Shown piece by piece: positions 8,066 through 17,900 of a stretch of DNA of 64,000 bases. The notes beneath the pieces are model-generated. The model worked only from the letters and a program-made list of their open reading frames with translations, was not told where the DNA came from and made no database searches. The position numbers and the translations under genes are program-made. Numbering within the stretch: the stretch's first letter is position 1; the number at the start of each line of letters is the position of its first letter. Source of the DNA: Paenibacillus qinlingensis (GTDB lineage Bacteria; Bacillota; Bacilli; Paenibacillales; NBRC-103111); NCBI RefSeq assembly GCF_013204845.1, contig NZ_JABMKY010000026.1, forward strand, positions 1 to 64,000, given 5' to 3'.

Positions 8066-8941
8066 CTATTGTTTAACAGCACCTAGCGTTAAGCCTGTGA
8101 CAAAATACTTTTGTAGAAAAGGATAAACGAGCAGGATCGGTATCGAAGAAACAAAGATGGCTGCGGCTCTGAATGTCTCCGATGCGATATTGGCCAATTG
8201 CTCAGGGTTTTCCAAACCATTCTTATTGGCAGCGGCCACTACGTTTTGCAAAAATAAAGGCAGAACCTGAACCTCTTTTTTCGTTAAATACATTAAAGGG
8301 TCCATGTAATTGTTCCAAATTCCTACTGCGCTGAAAATTGCAATTGTCGCTAGCAAAGGCTTGGAGATCGGAAGCATGATGCGGAATAGGATGGTAAGAT
8401 TGCCCGCTCCATCAATTCTCGCTGATTCCTCAAGGCTATAGGGCAGAGACTCAAAGTAATTTCGTACCAGAATGAGGTTGAAAGCGCTCACCATCCCAGG
8501 AATAATAAGTACCCACAGATGGTTAATTAATCCGGTATTTTTAATGACCATATAGGTAGGGATCATTCCCCCGTTGAACAGCATTGTGAACACATACAGA
8601 ATATTGATCGCTTTGCGGCCTACCAAATCCCTTTTCGCAATGGCATACCCCACACAAGCTGTAAAGAACACTTGAATGGCTGTACCCAGAACGGCGACGA
8701 ACAAGCTGTTCGTAAACGCGGTACGAAAATCAATGCCTGATAATAACACTTGGTAAGCTTTTAACTGAAAGCCCATTGGCCATAAGCTAACCTGACCGCT
8801 GACGACATAAGCTTCCTCACTAACCGATTTCGCTAACAGTGTGATAAACGGTAGGACGCAAATGAGACCTACTGTTATCAACAATGTGTAATTAACAACC
8901 GTAAATACCTTTTCCCCGGTCTTCATCCTCTTGTCGAACAA
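8066..8941 (-). CDS. YtcP/CUT1-type sugar ABC transporter permease
   Basis: 291 aa with about six membrane segments and the EAA loop that contacts the ATPase (ESARIDGAGNLTILFRIMLP), plus the family's C-terminus FLQKYFVTGLTLGAVKQ. It pairs with the LplB-like permease 27 bp upstream to form the channel. The start is TTG with GAGGAG about ten bases upstream; an internal ATG five codons on has poorer spacing. It lies between the first permease and the binding lipoprotein in one operon. Confidence 0.93.
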   Translation of the reverse strand: MFDKRMKTGEKVFTVVNYTLLITVGLICVLPFITLLAKSVSEEAYVVSGQVSLWPMGFQLKAYQVLLSGIDFRTAFTNSLFVAVLGTAIQVFFTACVGYAIAKRDLVGRKAINILYVFTMLFNGGMIPTYMVIKNTGLINHLWVLIIPGMVSAFNLILVRNYFESLPYSLEESARIDGAGNLTILFRIMLPISKPLLATIAIFSAVGIWNNYMDPLMYLTKKEVQVLPLFLQNVVAAANKNGLENPEQLANIASETFRAAAIFVSSIPILLVYPFLQKYFVTGLTLGAVKQ

Positions 8942-8968
8942 AGCTATTTGCTCCTCTCTGCTGCTTAT

Positions 8969-9937
8969 TTACCATATCCCTCGGTTCGAATACTTGCGAC
9001 TAATCTTATTGGCCGTAACCATTAAGGTAAATCCAATAACGGATACAAACAAACCGACTGCGGTTGTATAGCTGTAACTGCCGTTCTGAATCCCTTCGCG
9101 GTATACATAGGTTCCGATGACATCCCCAACATTGTATACAAGGGGATTGTACAGCAGTAGCACCTGTTCTGTATCGCTGCCCAATAAGGTAGATACCCTT
9201 AGAATAATAATGAAGACGATCGTGCTCGATATGCCCGGGAGCGTAATATGCCACGTTTGTCTAAGCTTACCTGCACCATCAACGCTGGAAGCGGCATACA
9301 GATCAGGATCAATGGATGTTAAAGCGGCCAAGTAAATGATGGCGCTCCAACCCGTTTCTTTCCACGCCGTTGATGCGACGAGCACGCTTCGGAAGTAACT
9401 ATCGTCGCCAAGGAACGAAATCGGCGAGATATCGAATGCCTTCAGAATGCCATTGATAATGCCTGTACTTGGGGACAGGATATCCACGAAAATTCCTGCA
9501 ATAACGACCCACGATAGAAAATGTGGCAGGTAGGTGAGCGTTTGCGTCATACGTTTAACAAAGCCCGTCCTGACTTCATTCAATAGCAGCGCCAAGATAA
9601 TAGGCAGAGGAAACTGAAAAATAAATTTGAACAGATTGATCAGCATCGTATTGCTCAACACGCTAAAAAATTTAGGATCGCTCAACAATGTTCGAAAATG
9701 AGCCAGCCCTACCCACTTGCTATCCAGTATGCCGTCGAATACCCGATAGTTCTTAAATGCAATGACGATCCCCAGCATTGGGACGTAACTGTAAACCAAA
9801 AGCACCAGTAAGGGGATCGAAATAATCAGATATAAATCTAGATTATGTACGATTCTTGCCTTCAGGCGATTTTTTGTCTTGGGGATCACACCTGCGTCTA
9901 GAGATTTAATCGCATGGGAGGGTGTAATCTTTGCCAT
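8969..9937 (-). CDS. LplB-like sugar ABC transporter permease
   Basis: 322 aa. The N-terminus is cytosolic, then there are about six membrane helices and the EAA loop AASSVDGAGKLRQTWHITLP. The segment YVPMLGIVIAFKNYRVFDGI is diagnostic of the LplB group. This is the first gene of the transporter unit (permease-permease-lipoprotein). The ATG follows AGGTGATGAA. About 30-100 bp upstream lies the conserved element 9970-10035 that it shares with the giant hydrolase gene at 19983, so transport and depolymerisation are probably induced together by the neighbouring two-component system. Confidence 0.93.
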   Translation of the reverse strand: MAKITPSHAIKSLDAGVIPKTKNRLKARIVHNLDLYLIISIPLLVLLVYSYVPMLGIVIAFKNYRVFDGILDSKWVGLAHFRTLLSDPKFFSVLSNTMLINLFKFIFQFPLPIILALLLNEVRTGFVKRMTQTLTYLPHFLSWVVIAGIFVDILSPSTGIINGILKAFDISPISFLGDDSYFRSVLVASTAWKETGWSAIIYLAALTSIDPDLYAASSVDGAGKLRQTWHITLPGISSTIVFIIILRVSTLLGSDTEQVLLLYNPLVYNVGDVIGTYVYREGIQNGSYSYTTAVGLFVSVIGFTLMVTANKISRKYSNRGIW

Positions 9938-9969
9938 TTCATCACCTCAACTCCTTGTTGTATAGCTTT

Positions 9970-10035
9970 ATTTTACGTAAATGTACCTATCAGCCACAAC
10001 AGGACAGAAGTAAGATATCACTGACAAAAATACGG
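9970..10035 (-). promoter_or_regulatory. Putative activator site and -10 box, copy 1 (upstream of the first transporter)
   Basis: 9995-10035 matches 20087-20127 at 37 of 41 positions, with 25 identical in a row. On the minus strand it holds a direct repeat TTTTGTCA ... TTCTGTCC with starts 20 bp apart, about two helical turns, as expected for a two-site AraC-type regulator. A TAAAAT hexamer (9970-9975) follows 19 bp downstream, the same distance as TAGAAT in the other copy. Binding by the response regulator at 11812-12906 is inferred from position, not shown. Confidence 0.7.
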
Positions 10036-10036
10036 A

Positions 10037-11815
10037 TTATACGCTCCCCGAAGTCTTTAACTTTGCAACTGCTCGACAGCCATTGCCTGGTTCACTGTAA
10101 AACTGTAAACCGCATTCCTCACCATAATAGACTTGTATACGCTGATGTACGTTCTTCACGCCGTACCCTCTACTCTCCGTTTCAAACAGCTCCTTAAGCC
10201 TCTCTGCCGTTATCCCGACGCCATCATCGATAACCTCCAAATACATATAGGCACCTTCCTGGTAAGCACGGACCACGATGGTCCCAGCCCTCCCTTTTTT
10301 GGGCCTGATACCATGAATAACGGCATTTTCAACCAGTGGCTGCAAAATCATTTTGATCATAATCTTCTCTTCCAGACCCTCTTCGACATCCGTTATGAAC
10401 TGCATGGCTCCCCGATAGCGATAATTGATGATCTGCATATACTTGCTGACCTCCATTACCTCTTCTGCAACAGAGATATGCTCCTTGCCTTCGTTCAAAC
10501 TCAACCTCAAAAACTTAGCAAGTGATTCGGTTAATTCTGCGATTTCTTTCGCGTCTATTCGTAGGGCGCTCCATTGAATAATATCCAACGTGTTATACAA
10601 AAAGTGCGGGTTGATTTGCGCATACAGCAGTTTCATCTCCGCATCTTGTTTGCTAATTTGGGCCTGATACACCTCTTCAATGAGAGCTTTAATTCGCGTG
10701 CTCATCTTGTTAAAAGAACGCTGCAATCTTGCATATTCATCATTTCCTCGGATATTATCTTCTGTCTCAAAGCTACCTTTTTCTGCATGTTTAATAAGCT
10801 TCACTAGCTTTTTCAACCTTTTGGTAATGCTTCCTGAAATAATGAAGGCAGTAATGATCGCGATAATCGAGACTACCCCCGCCAAGCCGAGCATAAAGTT
10901 CTGAATCCACCTACTGTTCATCCCCAGATGCTTCTCCGTCATGAGCAAGGCAATTTGCCATTCCAGACCTTTCGCCTTGCTGAAAACAGCATAATTGGTT
11001 CTCTCCGCAGGTCCGAAACTGACAATCCCCTCATCCTCTTCCGGCAAAGACTTCAAAAAGAGGTCGCTAACACCGCTTCCCCCTGCCAGTAATTGTGTAG
11101 CTCCAATTCGCTTGTTAGGAGACATGACCATTGTTTCCGCCCCATCTGGAAGCCGAATATCATTTAGAATTTGCCAGATAAATTTGGCATCGAGCTCGAC
11201 CATCACATAGCCAAGCACGTGCTGAAATCGGTTGATATCCTTGATCTCTTTTATAAAGAGAACTTCATCCCCCTGAACGATACTTAAATGTTCCACGTCG
11301 CTTGCATAGAACCACTTTTCTTTGATTCTGCCTTCCAAAAGTGGCTGTAGACCAGCTTCAAGTTGAAGCTGATCTATGCCAAAAAAATTAGGGCTAGCCG
11401 AGACAAAAGTTGGGTTGCCTTTCATAAAATAGCTAACCTTGAGCACATTGCTCTTGCCTACGTAATTGCTCACATTTTTGTTAAGCAGATTGAAGAAATC
11501 AATCACTTCCCCTGAAGTCAAAGCTCGCTCAGAAACCGTTCTTAGAATGAGTTGAATATCATAATTGCTTTGCGTCAAATCGGCAATGTTATAGGCGGTT
11601 TCAATGCCAAAGGCTATGTTCTTCTCTGCCTGCTTCAGGGTTTCCAAATATGCCTTGCCTGTCTGTTCAACCACTGATTTATGAATCGTAATATAGGAGA
11701 AATAGACCAACACCATAACCGGAATAATAATTAGAATTAAATAGGAAATAACCAGTTTGGTCCGTAAGTTGATGTTATAGTAGATGCCACTGAGCTTGTT
11801 TAACACTTTTCTCAT
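10037..11815 (-). CDS. YesM-like sensor histidine kinase of the first sugar locus
   Basis: 592 aa. Membrane segments lie at about residues 20-40 and 306-328, flanking an extracellular Cache-like sensor. A HAMP domain (about 330-385), the phospho-acceptor His404 in AQINPHFLYNTLD, and an ATPase domain (N box LVENAVIHG, G box DDGVGIT) follow. It overlaps the response regulator by four bases (ATGA), and the transporter genes follow on the same strand after 100 bp. The likely signal is an oligosaccharide released from the polymer attacked by the hydrolase at 14968-19983; that assignment is inferred from gene order and the shared promoter element. Confidence 0.93.
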   Translation of the reverse strand: MRKVLNKLSGIYYNINLRTKLVISYLILIIIPVMVLVYFSYITIHKSVVEQTGKAYLETLKQAEKNIAFGIETAYNIADLTQSNYDIQLILRTVSERALTSGEVIDFFNLLNKNVSNYVGKSNVLKVSYFMKGNPTFVSASPNFFGIDQLQLEAGLQPLLEGRIKEKWFYASDVEHLSIVQGDEVLFIKEIKDINRFQHVLGYVMVELDAKFIWQILNDIRLPDGAETMVMSPNKRIGATQLLAGGSGVSDLFLKSLPEEDEGIVSFGPAERTNYAVFSKAKGLEWQIALLMTEKHLGMNSRWIQNFMLGLAGVVSIIAIITAFIISGSITKRLKKLVKLIKHAEKGSFETEDNIRGNDEYARLQRSFNKMSTRIKALIEEVYQAQISKQDAEMKLLYAQINPHFLYNTLDIIQWSALRIDAKEIAELTESLAKFLRLSLNEGKEHISVAEEVMEVSKYMQIINYRYRGAMQFITDVEEGLEEKIMIKMILQPLVENAVIHGIRPKKGRAGTIVVRAYQEGAYMYLEVIDDGVGITAERLKELFETESRGYGVKNVHQRIQVYYGEECGLQFYSEPGNGCRAVAKLKTSGSV

Positions 11816-12906
11816 AGCATTTTCTCCCGATATTCCATAGGGTTGACGCCCACCACTTTTTTGAAAATTTTGGTAAAATAGTGTGTGTCCTGATAGCCGA
11901 CCTGATTGGCTACTTCATATATTTTAATGGAGGCATCCTTGAGCAGTTCCTGGGCCTTTTTTAAACGCACATGCGTGATATAATCGTTAATCGTGTGCCC
12001 TGTTTCTTTTTTGAATAACGTTTGGAGATGCCCAGGAGACATGAATACTTCTGCCGCCAGCTGCCCAATGGTCAGATTCTGATAGTAAATTTTATGAATA
12101 ATACCCTCAACATCTCGAATAATTCGTCGGGACTTGCCCTTTCGCAACTCATTGGAAGCCATCTCCAAATAGATCAGCTTTTCGAGTACAAACAACTCGA
12201 TTTGCTGAGGGCTCTGCATCGTTCTGAATTGGTGCAAGGACTCTTTCACCTCTTGCGCAATAGCAGAATCTACAAGCACGGATGCTTTGCGTATCGCTTT
12301 AATCAATAGCTCACTGCATATGGTCGTTAGGAACAGCATGCTTTCCATTTTCAATTGCCGAATCGTAATAAAGAGCTGCTGGACCTCAGTCGTTAGTCCG
12401 TCTGTTTGCCCTGTGGAGCACAATCCTACAATCTTCTCTATGGAATCCACAATAACCGGCAATCCCGTAGATGAGATGCTGCCTGAATAATATTGGCTAA
12501 CATCGTCCTTCAATTGCTTCTCGGCTCTTTCTTTATCCAACTTAGCGACAACTTTGGCTACTACCTGCTTTAATTCCTCTCGATTAAAAGGTTTCAATAT
12601 ATAATCAATCGCGTCCAATTTAATTGAAGCCTTCACATACTGAATGTCTTGATGAGCGCTTATCATGATCACCATTACCGCAGGCTGCTCCTGTTTCAAC
12701 TTGTCTACAAATTGAATGCCGTCCATCACTGGCATCACAACATCCGTAATCACGATATTTGGCCGCAGGTCACGGGCAACGAGCAGAGCTTCCGCCCCGT
12801 CTTCCGCTTCCCCCGTAATCTCGATACCCAGACTATCCCAATCGATGAGATCTCGCAGGCCTTCCCTCGAAATATAATCGTCGTCGACAAGCATCATTGT
12901 ATACAT
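11812..12906 (-). CDS. YesN-like response regulator of the first sugar locus
   Basis: 364 aa from the ATG at 12906, which has AAGGAGG ten bases upstream; the longer frame to 12975 has no ribosome site. The receiver domain has the Asp triplet at residues 8-10, phospho-acceptor Asp55 (IVITDVVMPVMDG) and Lys in YILKPFN. The C-terminal 100 residues are AraC-type (IGQLAAEVFMSPGHLQTLF and IYEVANQVGYQDTHYFTKIF). The linker is much shorter than in the 533- and 541-aa homologues in this window. It is the first gene of the kinase pair and the best candidate to bind the repeated elements at 9995-10035 and 20087-20127. Confidence 0.93.
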   Translation of the reverse strand: MYTMMLVDDDYISREGLRDLIDWDSLGIEITGEAEDGAEALLVARDLRPNIVITDVVMPVMDGIQFVDKLKQEQPAVMVIMISAHQDIQYVKASIKLDAIDYILKPFNREELKQVVAKVVAKLDKERAEKQLKDDVSQYYSGSISSTGLPVIVDSIEKIVGLCSTGQTDGLTTEVQQLFITIRQLKMESMLFLTTICSELLIKAIRKASVLVDSAIAQEVKESLHQFRTMQSPQQIELFVLEKLIYLEMASNELRKGKSRRIIRDVEGIIHKIYYQNLTIGQLAAEVFMSPGHLQTLFKKETGHTINDYITHVRLKKAQELLKDASIKIYEVANQVGYQDTHYFTKIFKKVVGVNPMEYREKML

Positions 12907-12929
12907 GGGCAGGGACCTCCTTGGCAATT

Positions 12930-12943
12930 TGAGAGCGTTCTCT
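12930..12943. promoter_or_regulatory. Possible catabolite-response (cre-like) palindrome
   Basis: TGAGAGCGTTCTCT lies 24 bp upstream of the response-regulator start. It keeps the central GCGT and the symmetry of the CcpA cre consensus but differs at two symmetric positions, so this is weak evidence for glucose repression of the two-component genes. Confidence 0.25.
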
Positions 12944-13026
12944 ACATTGTATCTTACTGCGATCGAATTGCTCAATCAGAATGTAGAGTATTCACATGTT
13001 CATAAGACTCTTGGTGCAAATTCCAC

Positions 13027-14844
13027 TTACTCATTCATAAAAGAAAGCTTAATTAACATGCGTTTCAGCATAACAGCCGCTTCCGCACGTGTCGCCGATT
13101 GTGAAGGTTGGATATTATTCCCCTGATCCCCAATAAGGATGCCGAGTCCCAACATCTTGTAAATAGCGTCCTTCGACCAGTCGTTTAGTTGGTCCATATC
13201 TAACAGTTGAGCGAAATTGGCAGGTGCATCGTAGTGATATCCTGTTAAGTGAAGTGCCCGATCCAGCATGACGGCGATTTCCTCCCGCGAAACAAATGAA
13301 TCAGGATGGAATACTCCTCCATCATAGCCTTTAATCAGGCCGAAGGACACCGCAGTAAGGAGAGAACGAGAATACCATGCGGATGGTTCTACATCACGGA
13401 AAGTCATGCTATCACCTTTGTCCGGCAGGGCAAGCGCATTCGTTAGCAACTTAGCAAATTCGGCTCTGGTTATCGCATCGTCTGGACGAAATCTTCCCTC
13501 CGTATCCCCATTTATGAGCAAGCGGCCCGCCATGGTTTCAATATCTCCTTTAGACCAATGCCCGATCAAATCTGCAAATGTTCGGCTCCCCGTAATAAGC
13601 CCATAAGTACTATTTCCCATCCGGTGGATAAGTGCCATATAGGAGCCATCCGGTTGCTTGACGAACAAGGTTGGAACCGGGGCCAACGTGCCGTCTGCAC
13701 GGAATAAAACCGCTGCGGATTTATCAGGATCCATATGCCCTGCAGGTAACGTACGAGCAGCAAACGCGCTTTCATAGTCATGCATCTCCGTTGCTTGACC
13801 GGAGGCATCTAGGATTGAAACGGAGAAGTCGACTGGCGCACCAGCTAGCGTAAAGCCTTCATCAGCAATAATTGTCCCCATCGCGTGAGCTTGTTCTTCT
13901 GACACGGGGGCAATCGTTATCGTGACCTTCGAACTCGCATCAAGTTTGAGTTGATCGATGGGCAGTTTATACATACCGACAGAGCTCGAAATGGCAAGAA
14001 AACCACTTCCCCCACTTTTAGATTGAATCGCTTGTAGAACCTCGGAGGGTACATCCACCGAAATGGATGCCGACTCCTGGGTTGGAACCATGATGACAAA
14101 AGTCGATTTTCCATTAGTTGAATGGATTTCTTTCAATACTTGCTCCACATTTAAAGCAACGCGTACAAGATTACCGGATTCGGCTGTGAGGCTAACTGCT
14201 TGTGCCGAAAATTGACTGGTTTGAGCGGGATCCGTGATAATGACTGCATCTGGGGCTAAAAGAGCCGGCTCTTTCCCAATCCCATCCGTATTAGGTACGT
14301 TTACACCACCTATATCCCCTACGTTGCCTGAACTGGATTCAGTTCGAATATTAGTCCGAAATGAAACTCCTGGGGATACGGCCACTTCCTGCAAACTGCG
14401 ATTTGCAATTCTTAGCGATTGCCAGATGACCTCAGACTCCCCTTCTTTTAGCACGTTAAAAGTAAGCTCAGCCATTCTTACGGTACCGTTTGTCAGCTGT
14501 TCATTGCCTTCCTTGGACCAGGCAAGAATGATTGTCCCCTCACCACCATCAGGTTTTATCAGATTTCCGTTTGCAGCAGAATCTGCACGGATCAATTTAA
14601 CTTTCTGAGGGTCATAACGAAATATAGCTTCGAAGGCAAATAACTCCGAAACCTGAGCTGTCGCAGTTACCGTGAAACTGCCCCCTACCTCTGGTAGGCT
14701 TGTATTACCTGATAAGGTGTAAGCGGATGCCGTCGGTACCGAATTGGCATGAGCCTGTAATGGGGCTATGAGCATACACAGCAGCAAAAATATATATAAG
14801 GGAATCCTGCTTTTCCAACACTTCAGATTATTAATTGCTATCAT
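13027..14844 (-). CDS. Secreted cohesin-like domain protein with three C-terminal SLH repeats
   Basis: 605 aa from the ATG at 14844 (AAAGGAG eight bases upstream). A signal peptide (about 1-33) is followed by a cohesin-like beta-sandwich at about 40-165 (PEVGGSFTVTATAQVSELFAF, YDPQKVKLI, AELTFNVLKEG). After a linker and a region of unknown fold (about 200-415) come three SLH repeats (about 423-465, 482-530 and 546-598). SLH repeats bind pyruvylated cell-wall polysaccharide, so the protein should sit on the cell surface with the cohesin facing out. Directly upstream is the dockerin-bearing hydrolase, which suggests an anchor role; the pairing is inferred. A hairpin at 14913-14961 separates the two genes. 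Confidence 0.85.
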   Translation of the reverse strand: MIAINNLKCWKSRIPLYIFLLLCMLIAPLQAHANSVPTASAYTLSGNTSLPEVGGSFTVTATAQVSELFAFEAIFRYDPQKVKLIRADSAANGNLIKPDGGEGTIILAWSKEGNEQLTNGTVRMAELTFNVLKEGESEVIWQSLRIANRSLQEVAVSPGVSFRTNIRTESSSGNVGDIGGVNVPNTDGIGKEPALLAPDAVIITDPAQTSQFSAQAVSLTAESGNLVRVALNVEQVLKEIHSTNGKSTFVIMVPTQESASISVDVPSEVLQAIQSKSGGSGFLAISSSVGMYKLPIDQLKLDASSKVTITIAPVSEEQAHAMGTIIADEGFTLAGAPVDFSVSILDASGQATEMHDYESAFAARTLPAGHMDPDKSAAVLFRADGTLAPVPTLFVKQPDGSYMALIHRMGNSTYGLITGSRTFADLIGHWSKGDIETMAGRLLINGDTEGRFRPDDAITRAEFAKLLTNALALPDKGDSMTFRDVEPSAWYSRSLLTAVSFGLIKGYDGGVFHPDSFVSREEIAVMLDRALHLTGYHYDAPANFAQLLDMDQLNDWSKDAIYKMLGLGILIGDQGNNIQPSQSATRAEAAVMLKRMLIKLSFMNE

Positions 14845-14912
14845 TTCTATGCTCCTTTGCACAAAATAAACGACTACGCCGTCCTTCGAGGTCGCCTCGC
14901 AGTGTTCATTGA

Positions 14913-14961
14913 TATAAAAGCTTCGGGAGATTTGGTGTAATAAAACCAATCTCCCGAAGCT
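14913..14961 (-). terminator. Strong hairpin between hydrolase and cohesin-SLH gene
   Basis: A long, nearly perfect stem (AGCTTCGGGAGATT ... AATCTCCCGAAGCT) starts seven bases after the hydrolase stop and is followed on the minus strand by TTTTATATC. It should end or attenuate hydrolase transcription ahead of the cohesin-SLH gene. Confidence 0.78.
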
Positions 14962-14967
14962 GGATAC

Positions 14968-17900
14968 TTATTCGATTTTCATAGCAACTGCGGCCATATC
15001 GAGATAATCAATTTTCAGATCCTGATTGACATCGTATTGGCGAACAGTCGACCAATCAGCGCTTGCCGAGGTTTTACCATAATGGATCAAAATTGGATAT
15101 AGGTCGCCGACGCTAATCCGATTGTCACCATTTAAGTCCTCAGGCTTCTGCTTATTCACGGTCAGTTTAAAGGCGTCTACGGCCCCTACAAGTAGACTCG
15201 TTGCCGCATCGATCTGTGCCTGAGTCACCGCTGTGTCGTTCTCTACTGCTTTGGCTGCGTTAATCGCCGATTGAAGCGTCGCCTTGGAACCTGCCGGATA
15301 CTGTCCAATCAGTGTTCCCTCCACCGAAGCATTGTAAAGGGTTTCTGCGGCAACAATTGCTGCAGTTAAGTTCGTTTTGTTCGCATATTGCACGTTGATC
15401 GTAAGCTTGTAGGAAGCAAGTGTGCTCTCAAGTCCAGCACCGACAACGGCAATGGAAGCTGCTTGAAGATCTACAATGCCATTCGTTCCATTTGCTTTGG
15501 ATGTAAAGTTCAACTCCAACACATCACTGTTCGCCTTAATAGCCTTAGCTGCACCTAAACTTGAAGCAATGATGCGCACTTGGCCCGCAACTGAGGTTTT
15601 CGTCGAAACAATATCGAAACCATCTTTTAACGACGCAGCTGAGATGAAATCTAATTTGGTCGCGTCATATGTTACTGTCGTATCCAGCGCATAAACGCTG
15701 TCAGTCACACTGTCCAAACTGTAGGTGACCTTGAAGTTTTGTCCACCATCTACCGTTGCAGGACCTGTCAACTTATTATTCAAGTTCTGATTAGGAATCG
15801 GTATTGAACCCGTACGCGTAAAGCGAACGCCATCGGCAAGAATAAAGTTACCTTGTGTATAGGCATTCGTCACAACTACACTGCCTGATTCCCCTTTAAG
15901 GAAAGGGTAGCTGCCAATTTTGTACCAACTTTTCCCATTTTGCGATTGGTTCACCAATACGGTGTCGGAACCTTTCGCATGATGGATGGTAAAAGGTGCA
16001 TTTTGCGTCCCGGTCGTAATATGCTGCCATACATACACATCATACATACCGTCAATCAGAATAGCTGGCTTGTAGCTTACGCTAGATGCTCCGTCTTTGG
16101 TTGTATTTAAAGCGAAATTACCTTTGTTTGCATCTGCATTTGTCCTGCTTTCCCATTGGCCCAAGAGAGTTACGCCAGTCGAATCCGAATTATCCATGGA
16201 GATAGTAACGTTCTCTGGCACCAACTCAAAGCTAATGTTATCAAACACAACTTTTCCTACTCCTGAAAGTATACCTACATTGAGGACCAGGTTTATAGGT
16301 CCGGTGACTTCATACGTTTGACTGTAATTGACATACTGATTCGTTAACGTAACAGGTGCAAGCTGGTGATCCTGAGTCCCGTCCCAGATATTCAATTCAG
16401 GCTGCACATCGCTGCCTTCCAACTTTTTAATCTGCGCAGAGAATACATATGTACCAGGTTGGGTGATAGATACTTGCTGGTACAAAAACGTTCTATTACT
16501 CGGCGCTCCTGCCGAATTGAATTCAGCTGCGTTTTGCCCTGCAAATTGAGAAGTCTTCGTTACATAGGCATTAGTTCCATAAACACCTCTGTTCCAGCCC
16601 ATCATCCAATCTGGTAATAACACTGCGGACGAGCCGCCTGTTGGGTCTCCACTTACGCGTTCGAAGTCCCCATTCTTCACTATCGCAAGCGGAACATCTC
16701 CCGTAACTTTCGTGATTTGTAATGGAGCTTGAGAGACAATAAACAAGCTATTCTTTTTCAATAACCGTTTCGTTCCATCGAAATCCGTAACCGGAACGGC
16801 ATTGCCATAGGCATCCTGCGCGCTAACGATTTGCTCTGCGTTGGCTACTGTGGCATATAACGTTAAGTCATCCGCTGATAGTACACTTAAAAATTTACCA
16901 TCCGTACGTCTCAGATAGTGATTGACTTTCAGGAAATTAGCCCCTTCAAAGCCAGTATAAGAACCTAAATACTCGTCAGCTTTACGAATATGGTGCTGCA
17001 ACGTCGCCATCGCCTGATACATTTCTGTAGGAGATTGGGAATGCCGTGTAACAAATGTATCATCACCCGGTGTGCCCATGTTGAAATATTTGGCTGTACC
17101 TGCTGCCAAGAAATCCATATAGTTCCACACAGTGTCGTAGATGCGCCATGGCGTATAGGTGCTATTAAGCGGGAACACCTCCGATTGCCACAGCTGTAGG
17201 TTGGGGTGAGTCGTTTTCGCTTGCCCATAAGCGGTAAGTATATCCGCTATTCCCTGCGTTCCGCCATACCCATGCACATTGTAAATATCGTAGTAGTTGA
17301 CGTTATCCCCCTTCAGCATATTAACTGCCAACTGACGATCCGCCGACGGGTCAGGGGTTGCAAATCCGCTTGTTGTTACGTAGAGGTCAAGGTCTTGCCC
17401 CGTTGCCAGCTTATATTCGGATTTCACCCGTTGTGCTTGTTCATAAGCTATTTTTTGCATCAAAATATACTCTTCGTTCGTTCCTGAGAAAGCAGCTGCG
17501 ATCGTCTTGGGATTCGAAGTTGGGTGGAAATTCACTTCGTTGACGACTTCCCAATACTTCACCTTACCGGCATAGCGCTTCATCGACTGGTAGACATAGT
17601 TGGACCAATCCTCGCCAGTTCCTGGCGTCCCATTCGTAAACTTGATATCCTTTGGTACCCAACGTTCTGCGCGATACATAAGATCGTTCATGCCTGCCGG
17701 AATATCCTGTTCTGCTGGTCTAGTAGAAGCCCAATCAGAAGGGTACCCCAGCACGGCGAGCACATCCATTCCTGCTTCTTGTGCTCTCTCGACATAAGCA
17801 TCGCTTTTGTCCCAAACGAAATTGCCCTTGGTTGGTTCAACGGCATACCATAAGAACTGTAATGCACCTTCCCAACCGCGCGTGGCGCTCGTATTAATTT

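Noticed and set aside
14845..14949. Longer N-terminus for the cohesin-SLH protein (start at 14949)
   Set aside because: The extension would be translated through the hydrolase terminator hairpin, has no ribosome site and would bury the signal peptide.
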